This document shows, in pieces, positions 12,601 to 23,207 of a stretch of 64,000 nucleotides of DNA (position 1 is the first letter of the stretch; each line of letters starts with the position of its first letter). Source of the DNA: Botryotinia globosa. Its lineage: Eukaryota; Ascomycota; Leotiomycetes; Helotiales; Sclerotiniaceae. The notes under the pieces are model-generated. The model ran no database searches. It saw only the letters and a list, made by a program, of their open reading frames with translations, and had not been told where the DNA came from. The stretch lies in assembly GCA_014898425.1 (NCBI GenBank), contig RCSZ01000004.1:1364001-1428000 (forward strand). Reading direction: 5' to 3'. The position numbers were made by a program, and so were the translations under genes.

Positions 12601-12695
12601 TTTCTGAGGTCCGACGCTTTTGTTGGATGTGGCCTTTTCATTGGAGGTGGCGAGGAACTTTGAGGGTATTCAATTGGCGATGATACTAGCGGCAT
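9690..12695 (-). CDS. CTF18: Chromosome transmission fidelity protein 18 (alternative RFC clamp-loader large subunit)
   Basis: Single exon, 1001 residues, ATG at 12695. Residues 1-235 are low-complexity and acidic with basic patches, typical of a disordered N-terminus. The AAA+ module follows: RFC box WTEKYRAR (243-250), a Ctf18-type helix with THRQVLRWLK and WDPIVF (261-277), Walker A GPPGLGKT (308-315), Walker B VVVDEVD (378-384), then sensor and lid regions. The C-terminus ends VWVTFHEGFSNAVRKP plus a short tail; in Ctf18 this end binds Dcc1-Ctf8. These features separate it from RFC1, which has a BRCT domain and different C-terminus. Ctf18-RFC loads PCNA for leading-strand synthesis, cohesion establishment and checkpoint signalling in the nucleus. 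Length is in the family range. It is divergent from the Zn2Cys6 gene. Confidence 0.93.
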   Translation of the reverse strand: MPLVSSPIEYPQSSSPPPMKRPHPTKASDLRKPLNIGGFLLDDGSDIEEDFEQPAAKRQMTEKPPDSIIIPEEELQKDLAKEIQPSRTGSRQTVSGFMIDESDEENEEDSVVEVSRDTQLPKPAFEPSANFTGSNINTSTLPVFLNNITRKAGDIQTCSGKSFSINLKKKAAPISFEKLVAARSVTKAGKAKKSYYGINISELVDEASKETEAKESSKAETRNEIIPSIENLVGKKPRKTLMWTEKYRARHFMELCGDDRTHRQVLRWLKAWDPIVFPKSGKPKVAPTKKFGEPEDEKPHRKILLLTGPPGLGKTTLAHVCARQAGYEVMEINASDERSRDVVKGRIRTSVGTENVKTGSTVTSKSGHVSKNAHPLCVVVDEVDGVVGGAGGSGEGGFIKALIDLVLLDQKNSSTAGTNTNYSKKKKGDDFRLLRPLILVCNDVYHPSLRPLRNSSFAEIIHIRKPPLDAVVQRMQTVFEKEGVSCDSDAIRRLCEATWGISPMDTKKGAEGTGEGDLRSILVVGEWAAGKLRTESKGERPRLTRKWVEQNMTGDLSHGGGGSRAVGRGGIKEVVNRVFLEGAGFPRPTSFKNIVPDDAFNTGPKTQLGVAELARKAGMERLGSMIETSGDTDRIMTDIFGEYPNQPFNDDSILSKPDAAYEWLHFHDSCSSRVFSGQEWELAGYLTQPVLAWHHLFASPARHYFRSDNQPNKKWSKNDEDAEPEAEPLPFTGPRADFSAFEMEKLNRSTIQELQSQLDAKLLRSFRSCEDIAMDLLPYVVRMISPEVKPIIVGGSGETKGVASVRKDSEKRMVKRAVDVMSEIGVIYERGRLEGNDVGAKWGASEWVYRMEPPLDTLVTFLTSPVKNDVTNVRYAVRQVLDQEYQKNIIVRENKARQARFKMGNVDGGDEEYSFEKGKFGKGKSEKKILGVGTGNEIKKDFFGRVLEDRGVGRKGDVGAGENRGAGEKKVPEKKVWVTFHEGFSNAVRKPITIGELMRGL

Positions 12696-13704
12696 CTTGG
12701 GATTCGGCGGGGAGGTATAAAGAAGGAATGTTGCTGCTTCGACAAAGTTATTCGGACTGGTGATTCTTCACGGAAATAAGCATTATAATTCCCCAAGTCT
12801 TTGAAAGAAAGTCAGATTTCTAACGTTGAATATGATCTGCCTCACTTTGAAAAATCTCTGCGACTTTCCAAGCTCTATGTTGAATGACTCCCTTCTCTCT
12901 ATTCTTTCTAAGCCGAGTTTCCTCTTCAAGTGAATGTAAAGCTTCGAATTCGTCCGATTTAAATGTTTGATAGTAGATGCAACGGGTCGAATGAATGCTC
13001 CCAATCTTGGAGTAATGCTGGATCAGATGTTGGAGGTAAATCTGGGGTTGAAGTAAATTAATTCCATTGAATTATTCAAGCAATTTTTAAGATGTAAATT
13101 TAATTAATCAATTCCATAGGTACAGTAGCTGATTAAGTAGCCGACGTACTTTGAATTCCTTATCGAAAAGCGCGAACAACGCGTGGGTGGATACGCGACG
13201 TGAAAGGATGCTAAGCACGTGCACGCTAGCCCTGATATTACATAATCATAGTTCTACTAGCACGCACTAGTGGAGAAATGGAATGGTTCATGCAATCAAA
13301 TGAAACCTTGCGATCGGTGGTCGGTGTTTGGTGTCAAACGATATAACATATATATAAAACGATATATACGTTTGATATATACGTTTGATATATATCTATG
13401 AATAGGTCACGAAACCTCTTGCCCAGTCTATAAATTGACAATAGTAATTTCAATGTCAATGTCAATATTAATGTTGATGATTATATCTTGTTTTATATCT
13501 TGTTTTATATCTTGTTTTTTGTTTTCTTTGATATCGTCACGTGAAATCTCTCATTCTCTCATTCTCTCATTTATCAGGTAGGTAGGTAGTAGGTAGATCC
13601 ATGCATCTCATTGACTAGGAATTCTTTCACCTTCCCACCTTCCCACCTTCCCATACTCAATTTCCCCGCTTTTTGCTTATTCAGGAAATAAATCACTTGA
13701 CCCG

Positions 13705-13740
13705 CGTCCCCGTCCCCGTCCCCGTCCCCGTCCCCGTCCC
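13705..13740 (+). repeat. (CGTCCC)6 microsatellite
   Basis: Six tandem hexamers, 265-300 bp upstream of the regulator's start codon. Confidence 0.9.
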
Positions 13741-13764
13741 TACTCAGTCGTCGAGTCCAGCTTT

Positions 13765-13815
13765 CCCAATCCAATCCAATCCAATCCAATCCATTCCATT
13801 CCAATCCATTCCATT
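13765..13815 (+). promoter_or_regulatory. Tandem CCAAT / CCATT pentamers
   Basis: A run of CCAAT pentamers grading into CCATT and back, 190-240 bp upstream of the Zn2Cys6 start codon. CCAAT is the core site of the HAP/NF-Y complex and this distance is usual for it, but the 5-bp spacing means only one or two complexes could bind at once. It may be just a microsatellite. Confidence 0.4.
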
Positions 13816-14004
13816 ATTATTCATATTTCCCGAACAATCAATCGCATTCTCGCCTGCGCTCTTGTTCCTTTCTTATTTTCATCAACCAACCGACCATTTC
13901 CCACTCCTTGTACATTGACATAGACCCATTGAGCCAAGCTACCGGCACTGAATAATACAAACAGGGGCGAGTCAGTCAGAAACTCTGCAATTCGGTTCCT
14001 GGAG

Positions 14005-16574
14005 ATGGATGGAAGAAGTGTACCTATTGGTCCTATTGGTCCTATTGGTTCTATTGATCCTATTGATCCTATTGATCCTATTGATCCTATTGGCCCTATT
14101 GGCTCGATTGGCTCTCTTGGACCCAATGGTCCTATGAGACCTATCTCCCCCGCATTCGTATACAATGGGACAATTACATACGCTTCAACGACATCCCCGA
14201 CAGTTACCGATACCACTTTCAATGCATCTCCAGTAACAAGTCCAATACAAAGGGAGGATGGTCTGACAACGGAACCCCCTAAGAAGAGACAAAAGCGTAA
14301 TAAGCCTACCCTATCATGTGTTGAATGTGTAGAACGTAAAACAAAGGTTAGTTGTATTCTGCAATGTCTTTCTCGATTCTGGAATTCCAATGACATATAT
14401 GATCGAATTCTAAGCAAAGTTGCTTCTACACTCTACACTCTACGTTCTACTTACTATATATATATATACATACATACTGCACTATATGTGGGTGGGTTAT
14501 CTTGGTCAAAGTTGAACATATTACCATTCTTTTCCCGAGTCTTGGATCATTTCGATGGGTCATGCAAATTACAATTTACATCGGAGAATATGGGAAAGGA
14601 TGTCATTCTCCCGGTCGTACTGCTGTAACCCACCTGAGGATCCACCGCCGCACCTATTATGATCCCACCTTATCTTTTAGGTTTTTGTGATATTATGTAT
14701 CATTCACAAAGTTTATTGCTTTGGCTCTGAACACTCCCATTTGTCTAGTAATTTATCGAAATGCATATTAATTTATATCTAGTGCGATAGGGGTCGGCCA
14801 AATTGTCTTGCATGTAAGTATCAGTGTGTTTCAATCCAGATAAACTATCATAACATAGCGTTTAGGTATTAAGCGACAATCACAATGCGTATATCATCCA
14901 ACAGCGAACATATTAGAGTTAGTATTACCATGATATCTTCTGCAGAATATCTAACATTATCCTTAGGGAGACAAACAGGATAACTGTAAATGCTCGACGT
15001 ATGACCAAACCTCCAAAGAAATTGGGTCCTGGAGCAGGACATCTTGTCGAACGACCGAGACAAGCACCAGATCCAAGCGAGAGGAGTGCATCCAGGGGCT
15101 CCGTTTCTTCATCCACCGGTCTGCTTTCTAATGTACCTTACTCGCACCCAAAAGCCTCGAATGTTTTCGGCATTGGCTCGGAGCATCCCTTTGCAAATTA
15201 TTGGACATGTCAAGGAGGACTTCCGGAAGTGATTTCGGTGTTACCAGCCAAGGACCAAGCGGACATCTTGATGGAGCGATATTTCGAATGTGTCGATCCT
15301 GTTTATCCTATGCTTCACAGACAAACTTTTTATGCCGATTATGAGCATTTCTGGTCATTAGCAGGACCCGAGAGAGATAGAACGGATGCTGCTCTAGTTG
15401 CTATGATATTCTCCATGATAGCTTTGGGGACCCAATTTGTCAACAACTCCCCGCCAAAAGATCGACAACAAACTGCCGAGTTTTATGTATCTGCCGCTCA
15501 TCAATCGCTTCGCCTCGGTTCATATCTTAATAAAGCATCGATGCGCTCAATTCAAGCCATGGTTCTTATCACATACTTCCTCATCAACGATAATCATGCT
15601 TCTGATGGATGGGCATTCGCCGGTATACTCATTCGACAATCTTATGCTATGGGCCTCCATCGCGATCCTAACATTGTCACTCCAAATGCATCCATCTTTG
15701 ACAAACAACAACGTCGAAAACTTTGGCAAGCAGTCCTGCTCCAAGATACCTTCCTCACTGTTCTACTTTCTCTCCCACCAAGCGCAACACATACAGACGT
15801 CAACGTAGAAGACCTCATCGATGATTCCGGCTCCATCGCTAACTGCGATCCAAACGACACAGCTTATATTCGTGGATGTTGGACTCTCGCCAACCTCGTA
15901 CAGGAAAGCATTTGCTCTCCCCGCTCGCTCGACCTCCCCATCTGTCCCACCGCCCGCCAAAAACACAAACTCATTTCCGATTTCAAAGCCGTTTATCGTT
16001 CTTTCCCAGACGTCTTTCGCTCCTGGGACCGCGATTCTATTGCCATAGTAGCAGAAACTAACAAGCGTCTTGTACGACAAACACTCTTCTTGACGAGTAA
16101 TTACTTCCACAATGTCATGTTGCTCCATTCGAGCGAAAGTCCGGAAGTCCAACCAGATGTCCGAGGAACTTTAAATGCGGCTCACGAAGCTATCGGCGCT
16201 TTTTTCCTCCTTTATGAACTCTTCGAGAGCGAAAGTAAGGTTTGGTGGGTTTTTAATCATCGCGCATTCTTGGAATGTATGATGATTGGAAATACGTTGC
16301 AGGAAGTGGGCAAGGATGAAGATGGAGCGGAGAAATTGGAGAAAGATCCATTGTTTGTTAGGGCCAAGGGAGATATTGGTATGTTTCTTTTTTTCTCTCT
16401 TTCTTTTCTTTTCTTTTCTGTCACTCACAAAGTTGTTCCTGGTATGAGTGTGCGTGCTGACAAATGAATGAATGAATAGTCCGCATGATCGATATCATGA
16501 CCAAAATCGGCGATGGAGATAATGGTTCACAAGTCGCGAGGACGAGAGTCCAGGTTCTGAGTGATTATGTTTGA
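14005..16574 (+). CDS. Zn(II)2Cys6 transcription factor with collagen-like N-terminal repeat
   Basis: Five exons: 14005..14346, 14783..14813, 14866..14917, 14967..16378 and 16480..16574, giving 643 residues. Splicing assembles a perfect binuclear zinc cluster: C105-x2-C108-x6-C115-x6-C122-x2-C125-x6-C132, preceded by a basic stretch PKKRQKRNK. Introns 1 and 2 interrupt the cluster, so no single exon shows it whole. From about residue 200 the chain matches the fungal-specific transcription factor domain (for example YFECVDPVYPMLHRQTF). Such proteins bind CGG-type sites in the nucleus and regulate metabolism or development; the target is unknown. Residues 7-40 are a run of GPI, DPI and GSI triplets encoded by a 9-bp DNA repeat, which is unusual for this family. 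A later ATG inside the repeat cannot be excluded as the true start. Confidence 0.85.
14021..14118 (+). repeat. In-frame CCTATTGGT / CCTATTGAT minisatellite
   Basis: About eleven imperfect 9-bp units inside the first exon of the Zn2Cys6 gene, encoding repeated Gly/Asp-Pro-Ile triplets. The region can expand or contract in frame. Confidence 0.85.
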
Positions 16575-17829
16575 ATGCCTTCTTCGCTTCCTTCCTTGGT
16601 TCAAAATGGTTGTAGCTTTCCCCTGATTGCAGGATTGCTAGGGGAGAAGGCTGTGTGTGTGTGAGTGAGTAGGTGTGTCAATAAGTAAACGGGAGATGAA
16701 AGATGAGAATGAGATTGAGAGGAGAGAGGAGGGAGGGGGGAGGGGGGAGGGGGGAGAAGAAAGAGAAGAGAGAAAAGCAATGGAGAAGATGACACCTACT
16801 GATTATGCGAGTGCGAATTGTCAATACGGATGCAGATGCAGATGCGGATATGGAGTCAGGAGGCTCGTGTAGATATACAGATTAAGGAGGCTAGGGCAGT
16901 TAGGATAGGTTAGATAGGATAAGATAGAATAGGATAAGATTAGAAATGATTAAGTAAGTGAGTCAAACAGCGAAGTGTTTTCGGATTGAATATGATGGAA
17001 TTGTAAGATAGAAGAGGAATGAATAGGTATGCAGATACTGTATACATTATCGTATTCATTCTGCCTTTACATTTCACATCTCCTATCACATCACACATTA
17101 CACATCTCATATCCCACATTACATATCCCATCTCAAAAATCTAACAACTAGTCAAGAAACACAACGTAATTATAATACCTAGGTAGGTAATTACTCACTG
17201 CCCGTCCCAATTTTCCATCCCCTCGTACTCACTCACCCATATAATCTCATCTTATCAGTCCTCATCACATCTCAAGCCATCTCATAATTCTTTTATGTAC
17301 CTACCTACCTAGTAATCTGCAGAGAAAAACTATAAACAGTTCCTCACTGCCATTTTCTTTCAAATCCAGCCCTGTTTAGCGTTATGCTTTTCCACTATTC
17401 CACTATCCCAGCATCCTCTCCCCTCTCCATTTTCTTGCTCTCACCCACCCACACCCATTCGCCCGTCTTTCCCTCCAACGAAAGTTCCAGGGAAGAGGGC
17501 ATGGCAGCTCTTCAACAAGAAACTCCGATTGCTATCTGTCCAGCTCGGCTCTGTTAAAGAAAGAACATTTTAAGAAACAAAATCGATTCAACCCCATGCT
17601 CACTTCTTTCCTCTCAAATCCTGTGTATATCATCTCGCATCGTATCGTAATAACGTGAGCGATGGATAGATAAGTATTGGAATGGCGGGAAATTGCTTCG
17701 TAGACTTAAATGACACTACCATCAATCTTCTTTGGTATCCTCTACCAAAGCATTCATCCATCAATCATAACCCGTCCTTTCATTTTGAAAAATTCAAATT
17801 CACCCCTTCAACTATACACACAGCCCCAT
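16575..17829. other. Convergent intergenic region with simple repeats
   Basis: Between the 3' ends of the Zn2Cys6 gene and the RING gene. It holds a G-rich run (16731-16754), TAGGATA-type repeats near 16900-16945, and CACATCTC/CACATTA simple sequence near 17075-17135. Two copies of the CCTACCTAG/CCTAGGTAGG motif lie near 17180 and 17300. No gene seen. Confidence 0.5.
16731..16754 (+). repeat. G-run tract able to form a G-quadruplex
   Basis: Four G-runs of 3-6 bases separated by single adenines (GGGAGGGGGGA followed by two more GGGGGG runs), which fits the G-quadruplex pattern. It lies about 160 bp beyond the Zn2Cys6 stop codon. Confidence 0.6.
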
Positions 17830-19790
17830 CTATTCCTGCCTTCTACCGGTACCCCAACGATCTCTGAGCCATCCACTCAATCCTCCATTTCCAGCTCCCT
17901 CGCCTCTTGTCGAACCATCACTCCCACTTCTCTGACTCCTCGGTCTCTCCCTTGAAAGGGTCGGTGATGAGCTTCCAAATCCTCTCATGTGCTCATTTGT
18001 ACCCGTACTCATACCAGAATCTCTTCTACCAAAATCTGGAGGTGTCGATGCACTATCACTTGGAAAATAACCCGGCATGTTTTCGCTTTGAGCGGTAGGA
18101 CTAATGAAGAAATTGCCCGCCAGTGCATCCTCGGTCATTCTCTCGGCTTGTCTTTCTGTCTCTCTTCTTTGGAAAGGGGTAGGTCCGGAGGGGGGCATGA
18201 AGCGACCGTTCCGAATAGATTCCAATCGAGCTTCATTTCGGGCCATCCGGTCATTTTGTTCCGAATTGAAACGAGAAAGACGAGCACGGCGGCTAGTTGG
18301 AGAGGTGGGGGATTGCGAAGTTGGTGAATTACTCGATCCTCTGGCGTTGCTAGCAGACGAGGCGGATGCTTCATCGGCTCCGATACCTTTGCGGCAAATA
18401 GGGCAGGTATTATGTGCGCTGAGCCAGGCATTGGCGCAGGACTCATGGAACCAGTGGGAGCAAGGAAGCACGACAACTTCAGTACCAATAAAAACATCAT
18501 CCATGCAAACGCTGCATTCGCCTTTTCCTTCGGGGCCAAGCATCTTTTCGTCGAGGGCCTTCTTTGGAAGGGATGAGATGGCGTCAGCTGGGGCGGGACC
18601 GGGCGCGTTGGATTGTTGATGCTGTTCCATCAATTGTGACATGATCTGATCAAATGCCTCTTGCGAATACACAGCATCACCATGGACTGTATTTGGATGA
18701 TTGAAAAGCGATTGAAGAAGAGCTGGCAAGCCCATAGCACCAGGAGGAGGCATGCCAGGACGACGAGCCTCGCCATCTTCACCTGCGGCTGCTCCACCTG
18801 GCCCGGCTCCTATTTGAGAGAATAAATGAGAGATAAGTCTGATAATCTAGTCAGCAAATGGTCTTCAGATTAATGCAGAAAGGAAAATGGTACTGAGTTG
18901 TGAGAACAGAACGAATGTCAGGAAAAGTACTGGGATCCAGCGTTTGTATGGCCTGAAACATGCCCATAAGATCGGGAATAGGAAGTGCATGAGCTCTGCC
19001 CGGCTCACGAACGTTGACAGAATGAGAATTAAGGGGTGCATACGTAGACAAATCCTCAACAGGTGCTCCTTGACCCTGGGGACCATTTGTATCTCTTGGC
19101 CTTAGTCGACCATTTTCGAGCGTTCCTTCAAATGTGTATCGACCACCAACAATACGAGGTCCTTGACGACCACCTATTCCGGTACCAACTCCACCACCAC
19201 CCGTATGGAATTCTCCGGCCCGTGGGAATAAGTCATCATGACCCGATCGACCGGTGCGAGCTTCTCTCAAATTCGGACCCAATAGATTTCCTAGCATGCT
19301 TTGAAAATCTCGCATTGTATCATCGTCTCCTCCATCAGCACCTGGGGCCGGCCTTCGGCGATTAATGATTCTGTTGGCTTCAAATGGGCCTGGTCCGGAC
19401 GTTCTTATTGTTTGCGAAATCAAAATAGAGCCATTCGGACCATGCGTAATGTGTTCTTCAATATCCGCTTCTTCCGGATCTGAATCATCGGCCCAAGGAT
19501 TATGATTATCAAGATCGCGCAATGGTGCATTTTCAGGAGAATTACCCATGCCACTACGAGGGTCGCTATTTGGATCGACCTAATGAAATGATCAGAAAGG
19601 GCATCGAACAAAGAGCTGCTGAAAGTTGCAGACTTACTATTTCAATAATTTCTCCCTCACATGCTGGACACACCAAGCCGTGTTCATCCTGATACCATTC
19701 ATTTTCGCATTGATGGCAGTAAACCACTTCCCTTTCTCCCGTAGCATCCAAATGTCTACCGCCACCAGTTGCATTTCGTGGGTCAGCCAT
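17830..19790 (-). CDS. RING-H2 E3 ubiquitin ligase of the RNF115/RNF126 type
   Basis: Three exons on the minus strand: 19790..19638, 19579..18894 and 18838..17830, giving 615 residues. The ATG at 19790 is the first in frame; the open frame extends further only from a GTG. The N-terminus has a zinc ribbon, YCHQCENEWY...LVCPAC (C25, C28, C41, C44), as in RNF115/126 where it binds ubiquitin or BAG6. A long disordered Gly/Arg/Pro-rich middle follows. The RING-H2 finger is complete: C388-x2-C391...C406-x-H408-x2-H411-x2-C414-x10-C425-x2-C428. After it comes a Ser/Arg-rich tail. The short second intron (55 nt, GTACCA...ATCAG) was chosen because it alone keeps phase and gives LISHLFSQIG before the Gly-rich linker. 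Likely role: cytosolic protein quality control. The RNF-type assignment is inferred from architecture. Confidence 0.85.
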
Positions 19791-21079
19791 GGCTTCTCTG
19801 AACGTTTGGTATGCCCCAAGGGCAGTCAAACCGAGAGATAATGCCAGGCCTGTCGTGCGCAGCGCTCGTAAAGCCAGAGTGGTTGATTTGGCGTGCTTGC
19901 TTTGACTTCTCACTATCTTACAATGAGGGCGGGGAAGCTTGTTAACCTGTATTCCCTACTGACAGGGGGGTTGAGGATATCGTAATCGACGTGGTGTATG
20001 TGATTGCTCTGAAATGTGTGTCAACAGCACAAGGCGCAATCAACCCACAGTTAGTGTGGCGTAAGATTGCAGACGCAGCCCTGAGGTGTAGGTAGTTCGG
20101 AAAACTGCCTCGTTGTGATGGTTTTTGGATTGATAATCGGAAATTTACGTGGTTAGGCGGGGAAGAAAGACGAAAGACGAAAGTTGAAAGTTGAAAGTAG
20201 TATTATTTGATTATTGAAAGTCGTTATAATAATTCACCACACAATGGTAGATTTAAATAGAAGGTGAAGAAGGTGAAGAAGGTGAAGAAAGTGAAGGAGT
20301 TACACTGATTTGAAGTTTCTTGAAGATTGTTGTTTATGTGAGAGTATGAGTATAAGAGGAGAAGGGAAGGGAAGGGAAGTTTATCATTGAAGGTGGTGGT
20401 GGTTCTGTTCTAGGTAATATGCATTTGAGATGGGTCAGTGACGTGACGCAAAGTAGTCGATTGGTGATTGATTGATTGATTGATTCTATGGTTCACCGGT
20501 GGTTCTATCAAATGTGACAAGGGGTTCAGATTGTGAGTGGATGGTGGTAACGCTATTAATATATTAATTATTGTATTGCGGGAGTCCTTTCAGAACGAAC
20601 AATCCATCCATTCTCCAGATTAAGTACTAATGACAGAGTACCTACATACAATATAACACACTATGTTATTTACAAGTGTAAGTGTGACATGGGATAAGCT
20701 TCAAATATTCAGTCGTCGCACAATGATATATGTCTATTGGGATTTGCTTGCAGGAGGTCTTATTACCACGCTCAACCGATAACTTTCTTACGCATTCTAA
20801 CAATTCCCCAAGCTGAAAGAAAGGCTGGATTTTACAACCATGATAGAATCAAATCTGAGACTGTGGTGAATCATATACATAAAATGCAGCGTATAGATCC
20901 ACTCTCTTCAAGTCACATTTCGAAAGATGGAAAAGTTGAACATTGAATAGTGAAGTTGTTCTCATCATGCAAAATCGCACTTCCGCAGCCAATGGTATAT
21001 CAATAAAGCCCCCCCCCCATATCATGTATAAACACATTCATTCTGTTCATCCGAGCCTCTGGAGAATTCGAACCGCCGA
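19791..21079. promoter_or_regulatory. Upstream region of the RING gene and 3' flank of FIS1
   Basis: 1.3 kb with no gene. It contains GGTGAAGAA units (about 20260-20296), a GAAGG run near 20360-20380 and a (TTGA)n/(GATT)n microsatellite near 20463-20485. A run of nine C bases lies near 21009-21017. Confidence 0.5.
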
Positions 21080-21779
21080 TCATCTATTATTTCTACTCAC
21101 GCCTCGGAACAACATCGAGCCCACAACTCCAGCAGCAATAGCAACACCGCTGAGGATCGCAACACCTATTAAGCCTTCTTTCGCAACTTTATCGTCGATC
21201 AACCCCTTCAGACTGCTTGCCTGTAAATTCTCCGGCTCCTTTTCCATTAATAAATCATTGTATCGTCGTGCTTCAGAGTAGTTTCCTAATTTGTAGTTGC
21301 CAAGGGCCAGGTAGTAGAGACATTCCCTTCTTCGTTCTGGGGACGTGCGAAATATATCTGAGAGGAGACGAACTCCCTCTTGTTGTTCATGTCGAGAATT
21401 TGATTTGATCAGTCCCTGATTCCGTTAGCGACTGGCCAGAGAAACTAAAAATGCAGGATGAACAAACCCATGCGTAGTTGAATTGTGTCTGCACGCCAAC
21501 ATGTTCGCCCTCTTTCTCATATTGCGCTCTTAGAACTTGGAGTTCTGCAGGCTTCAACGGGCTGACATCCTATTAGACTTCATATTCCATAGCCTTTCCA
21601 CCGTTGCCCCTCTGAGGAAAACTAACCTTTCAGCATCCGCGGCATCTGGTATAGCCAGTCTTGTTAGCATCACTGATTCTAGGCGGAATGCATAAAGAAA
21701 TACTGTGAAACGAGTATGGAGCTGGGTATCCAATATTTCGGTAGCCATATTTGTACTTACATGGAAGTCCGCCACTCAT
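21080..21779 (-). CDS. FIS1: Mitochondrial fission 1 protein
   Basis: Four exons on the minus strand: 21779..21761, 21645..21627, 21561..21468 and 21415..21080, giving 155 residues. The first two exons are only 19 nt each; the joins chosen (GCCAT/GTAAGT to ACCAG; AAG/GTTAGT to GTCAG) are the ones that give [20 protein letters not shown], the usual fungal Fis1 start. The body is a TPR-like helical bundle with [23 protein letters not shown] and YNDLL motifs. The end has a single transmembrane segment ([20 protein letters not shown]) and a short basic tail, the signal for tail anchoring in the mitochondrial outer membrane. Fis1 recruits the Dnm1 fission machinery, also at peroxisomes. Length equals the family norm. 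Divergent from SPC24 over 295 bp. Confidence 0.95.
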
Positions 21780-22074
21780 CTTCAAAAAGTTCTTATTAAA
21801 TTCAGTATTCTCCGAAAAAGGAATATGGAAGTTGCGATATGAAATTGTTTAGCTACTTGAGATGGTTAAAGATGCTTTAAGGTTGGATGGAGTAGCTATA
21901 GCGTCATGTGGTGCGGCCGCATGGCATTTTCTAGGTTGCCTTTACAACCTTTTTTAGTTGTTAGAAGCGGGCCCCCGTTTGTTTACATCAAAACCTCAAC
22001 TCTTTGCTTCACTACAACAAAATCACAAATATACATCAGCTACATCAACATTTGCTCTTCAAATAATTTACAAT
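21780..22074. promoter_or_regulatory. Bidirectional promoter FIS1 / SPC24
   Basis: 295 bp between two start codons. Near its middle is the 12-mer GTGCGGCCGCAT (21911-21922), whose reverse complement recurs in the next divergent promoter at 24134-24145. Its core CGGCCG is an inverted CGG pair. Confidence 0.6.
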
Positions 22075-22725
22075 ATGCTTCTCGACGAAGATCCTGCGAC
22101 TCTCATCCGTCACACAATTGGCAATTTTAATATTGTTCCCGATAAATCTGCTGTTGCGCGCATCAATGAATCTCTATCAACTTTGCAACAAGCTCGAGAT
22201 CTCAGAGTACGGGAAGCAGAGGGCGCATTGAAAAGTAAGCGACCAATTATGATATCAAGAATCGCAATAGTATACTGACAATTTAAAGAACTATCGAGAA
22301 ACTTAACTATCCTCAACAACAATCATCTCGAGACCGTTTCCGCTCATTCCCCAACTGCACACGCGTCCGAAATAGCTACTTTAGATACACAAAAGTTTCG
22401 TATTGCGAAAGCAGCTAGTGACCTAGAGATAGAATCTGAACGTCTCTCATCACAGCTTGCAGATCTTCAGGCCCGCTTGCAAGAATTGGAACAACAGGGT
22501 ATGGAAGGAGGAGAGAACGTAAAGAGAGGCCAGGTGGATGATGAGATTAGTCTCAAATTGAAGGTCTATAGAGGGCTAGGGATTGATATTGAGAGGGACA
22601 GAGAAAGTGGAGAATACTCCAAGGCTATTATCCGAAATGGGAAGAAAGGAGATGTACATGTGGTGAACATGGATGCTAAATTCTCGAAGTTTTTCTATGC
22701 GAATTACTTTTGGCAGACTTTGTAG
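22075..22725 (+). CDS. SPC24: Kinetochore protein Spc24 (Ndc80 complex)
   Basis: Two exons: 22075..22234 and 22289..22725, giving 198 residues. The start [18 protein letters not shown] is typical of filamentous-fungal Spc24. A long coiled coil covers about residues 30-130 (heptads of Leu/Ile with Glu/Lys/Arg, e.g. [11 protein letters not shown]). The C-terminal globular part has [26 protein letters not shown] and the closing [14 protein letters not shown], which are strongly conserved. Spc24 dimerises with Spc25 at the centromere-proximal end of the Ndc80 complex and connects microtubule-binding Ndc80/Nuf2 to CENP-T/Mis12. The 54-nt intron has GTAAGC, a CTGAC branch site and AAAG acceptor. 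Length matches the family. Confidence 0.95.
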
Positions 22726-23207
22726 GGATGTGACGGATGGGATGGATTGGCTGAGTGATGATGTTAATGATTTGGAGAGATTTCTGGAGTTTGTTTGGAG
22801 TTCTGGTGCTAGGATCATTGGGTATTGCATTGACTTGCAGATGAAATATGGCTGATGCCACGATCAGCAGATGAAGAGCTGTGTGAAAACTATGAACAAT
22901 AATCAGATGTATAAACACTATACCAAATGTGTGCCGCAATTTCGAAGACATTCTTCTACCTTGACCCAAAATACAAAGACATCCCGAATATCGGGCCTGA
23001 AACCTTTCAATGTCCACCCAAGAAGGTATAGATCCTTAAAGCTTGCTGTCTGAACAGATACACGGTACTGTATAGCTGGATTCCGAAGTTTTCCATTGTT
23101 TAGCTGTAGACTGGCCTATTCAAAATCCTCGATTCCTTTCCAAAACGCCTAAGATACGTGGTGTACCGTTCCCGCCATAATTTGTAGTAATTTAACCCAG
23201 TAATAGC
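22726..23207. other. Convergent intergenic region
   Basis: Between the 3' ends of SPC24 and the minus-strand membrane-protein gene. Open frames here are antisense or run on past the SPC24 stop and have no other support. Nothing else seen. Confidence 0.6.

Larger units (their letters stand above)
12696..14004. promoter_or_regulatory. Divergent intergenic region CTF18 / Zn2Cys6 regulator
   Basis: 1.3 kb between two start codons. It contains repeats of an ATATACGTTTGAT unit near 13360-13395, three TTTTATATCTTG units near 13485-13515, a TCACGTGA E-box-like palindrome near 13539, a CGTCCC array and a CCAAT array (separate entries). No gene seen; the short minus-strand frame near 12783-13004 is not supported. 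Confidence 0.5.

Noticed and set aside
9690..12695. Assignment as RFC1
   Set aside because: No BRCT domain; the THRQVLRWLK/WDPIVF helix and the FHEGFSNAVRKP C-terminus are Ctf18 features.
13821..14417. 198-codon minus-strand frame opposite the first exon of the Zn2Cys6 gene
   Set aside because: Its GPI-like repeat comes from the same minisatellite read on the other strand, and the plus strand has the full zinc cluster after splicing.
18810..18930. Alternative RING-gene intron with GTACTT donor and AATAG acceptor
   Set aside because: It keeps phase but removes the FPDIRSVLTTQ and LISHLFSQIG segments; the 55-nt intron 18839-18893 keeps them and also fits.
21061..21082. tRNA T-loop-like GGTTCGAATTC
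   Set aside because: No matching T-stem, D-arm or anticodon arm; it overlaps the FIS1 stop codon region.
22676..23017. 113-codon minus-strand frame over the SPC24 end
   Set aside because: Antisense to a conserved gene and without recognisable motifs.
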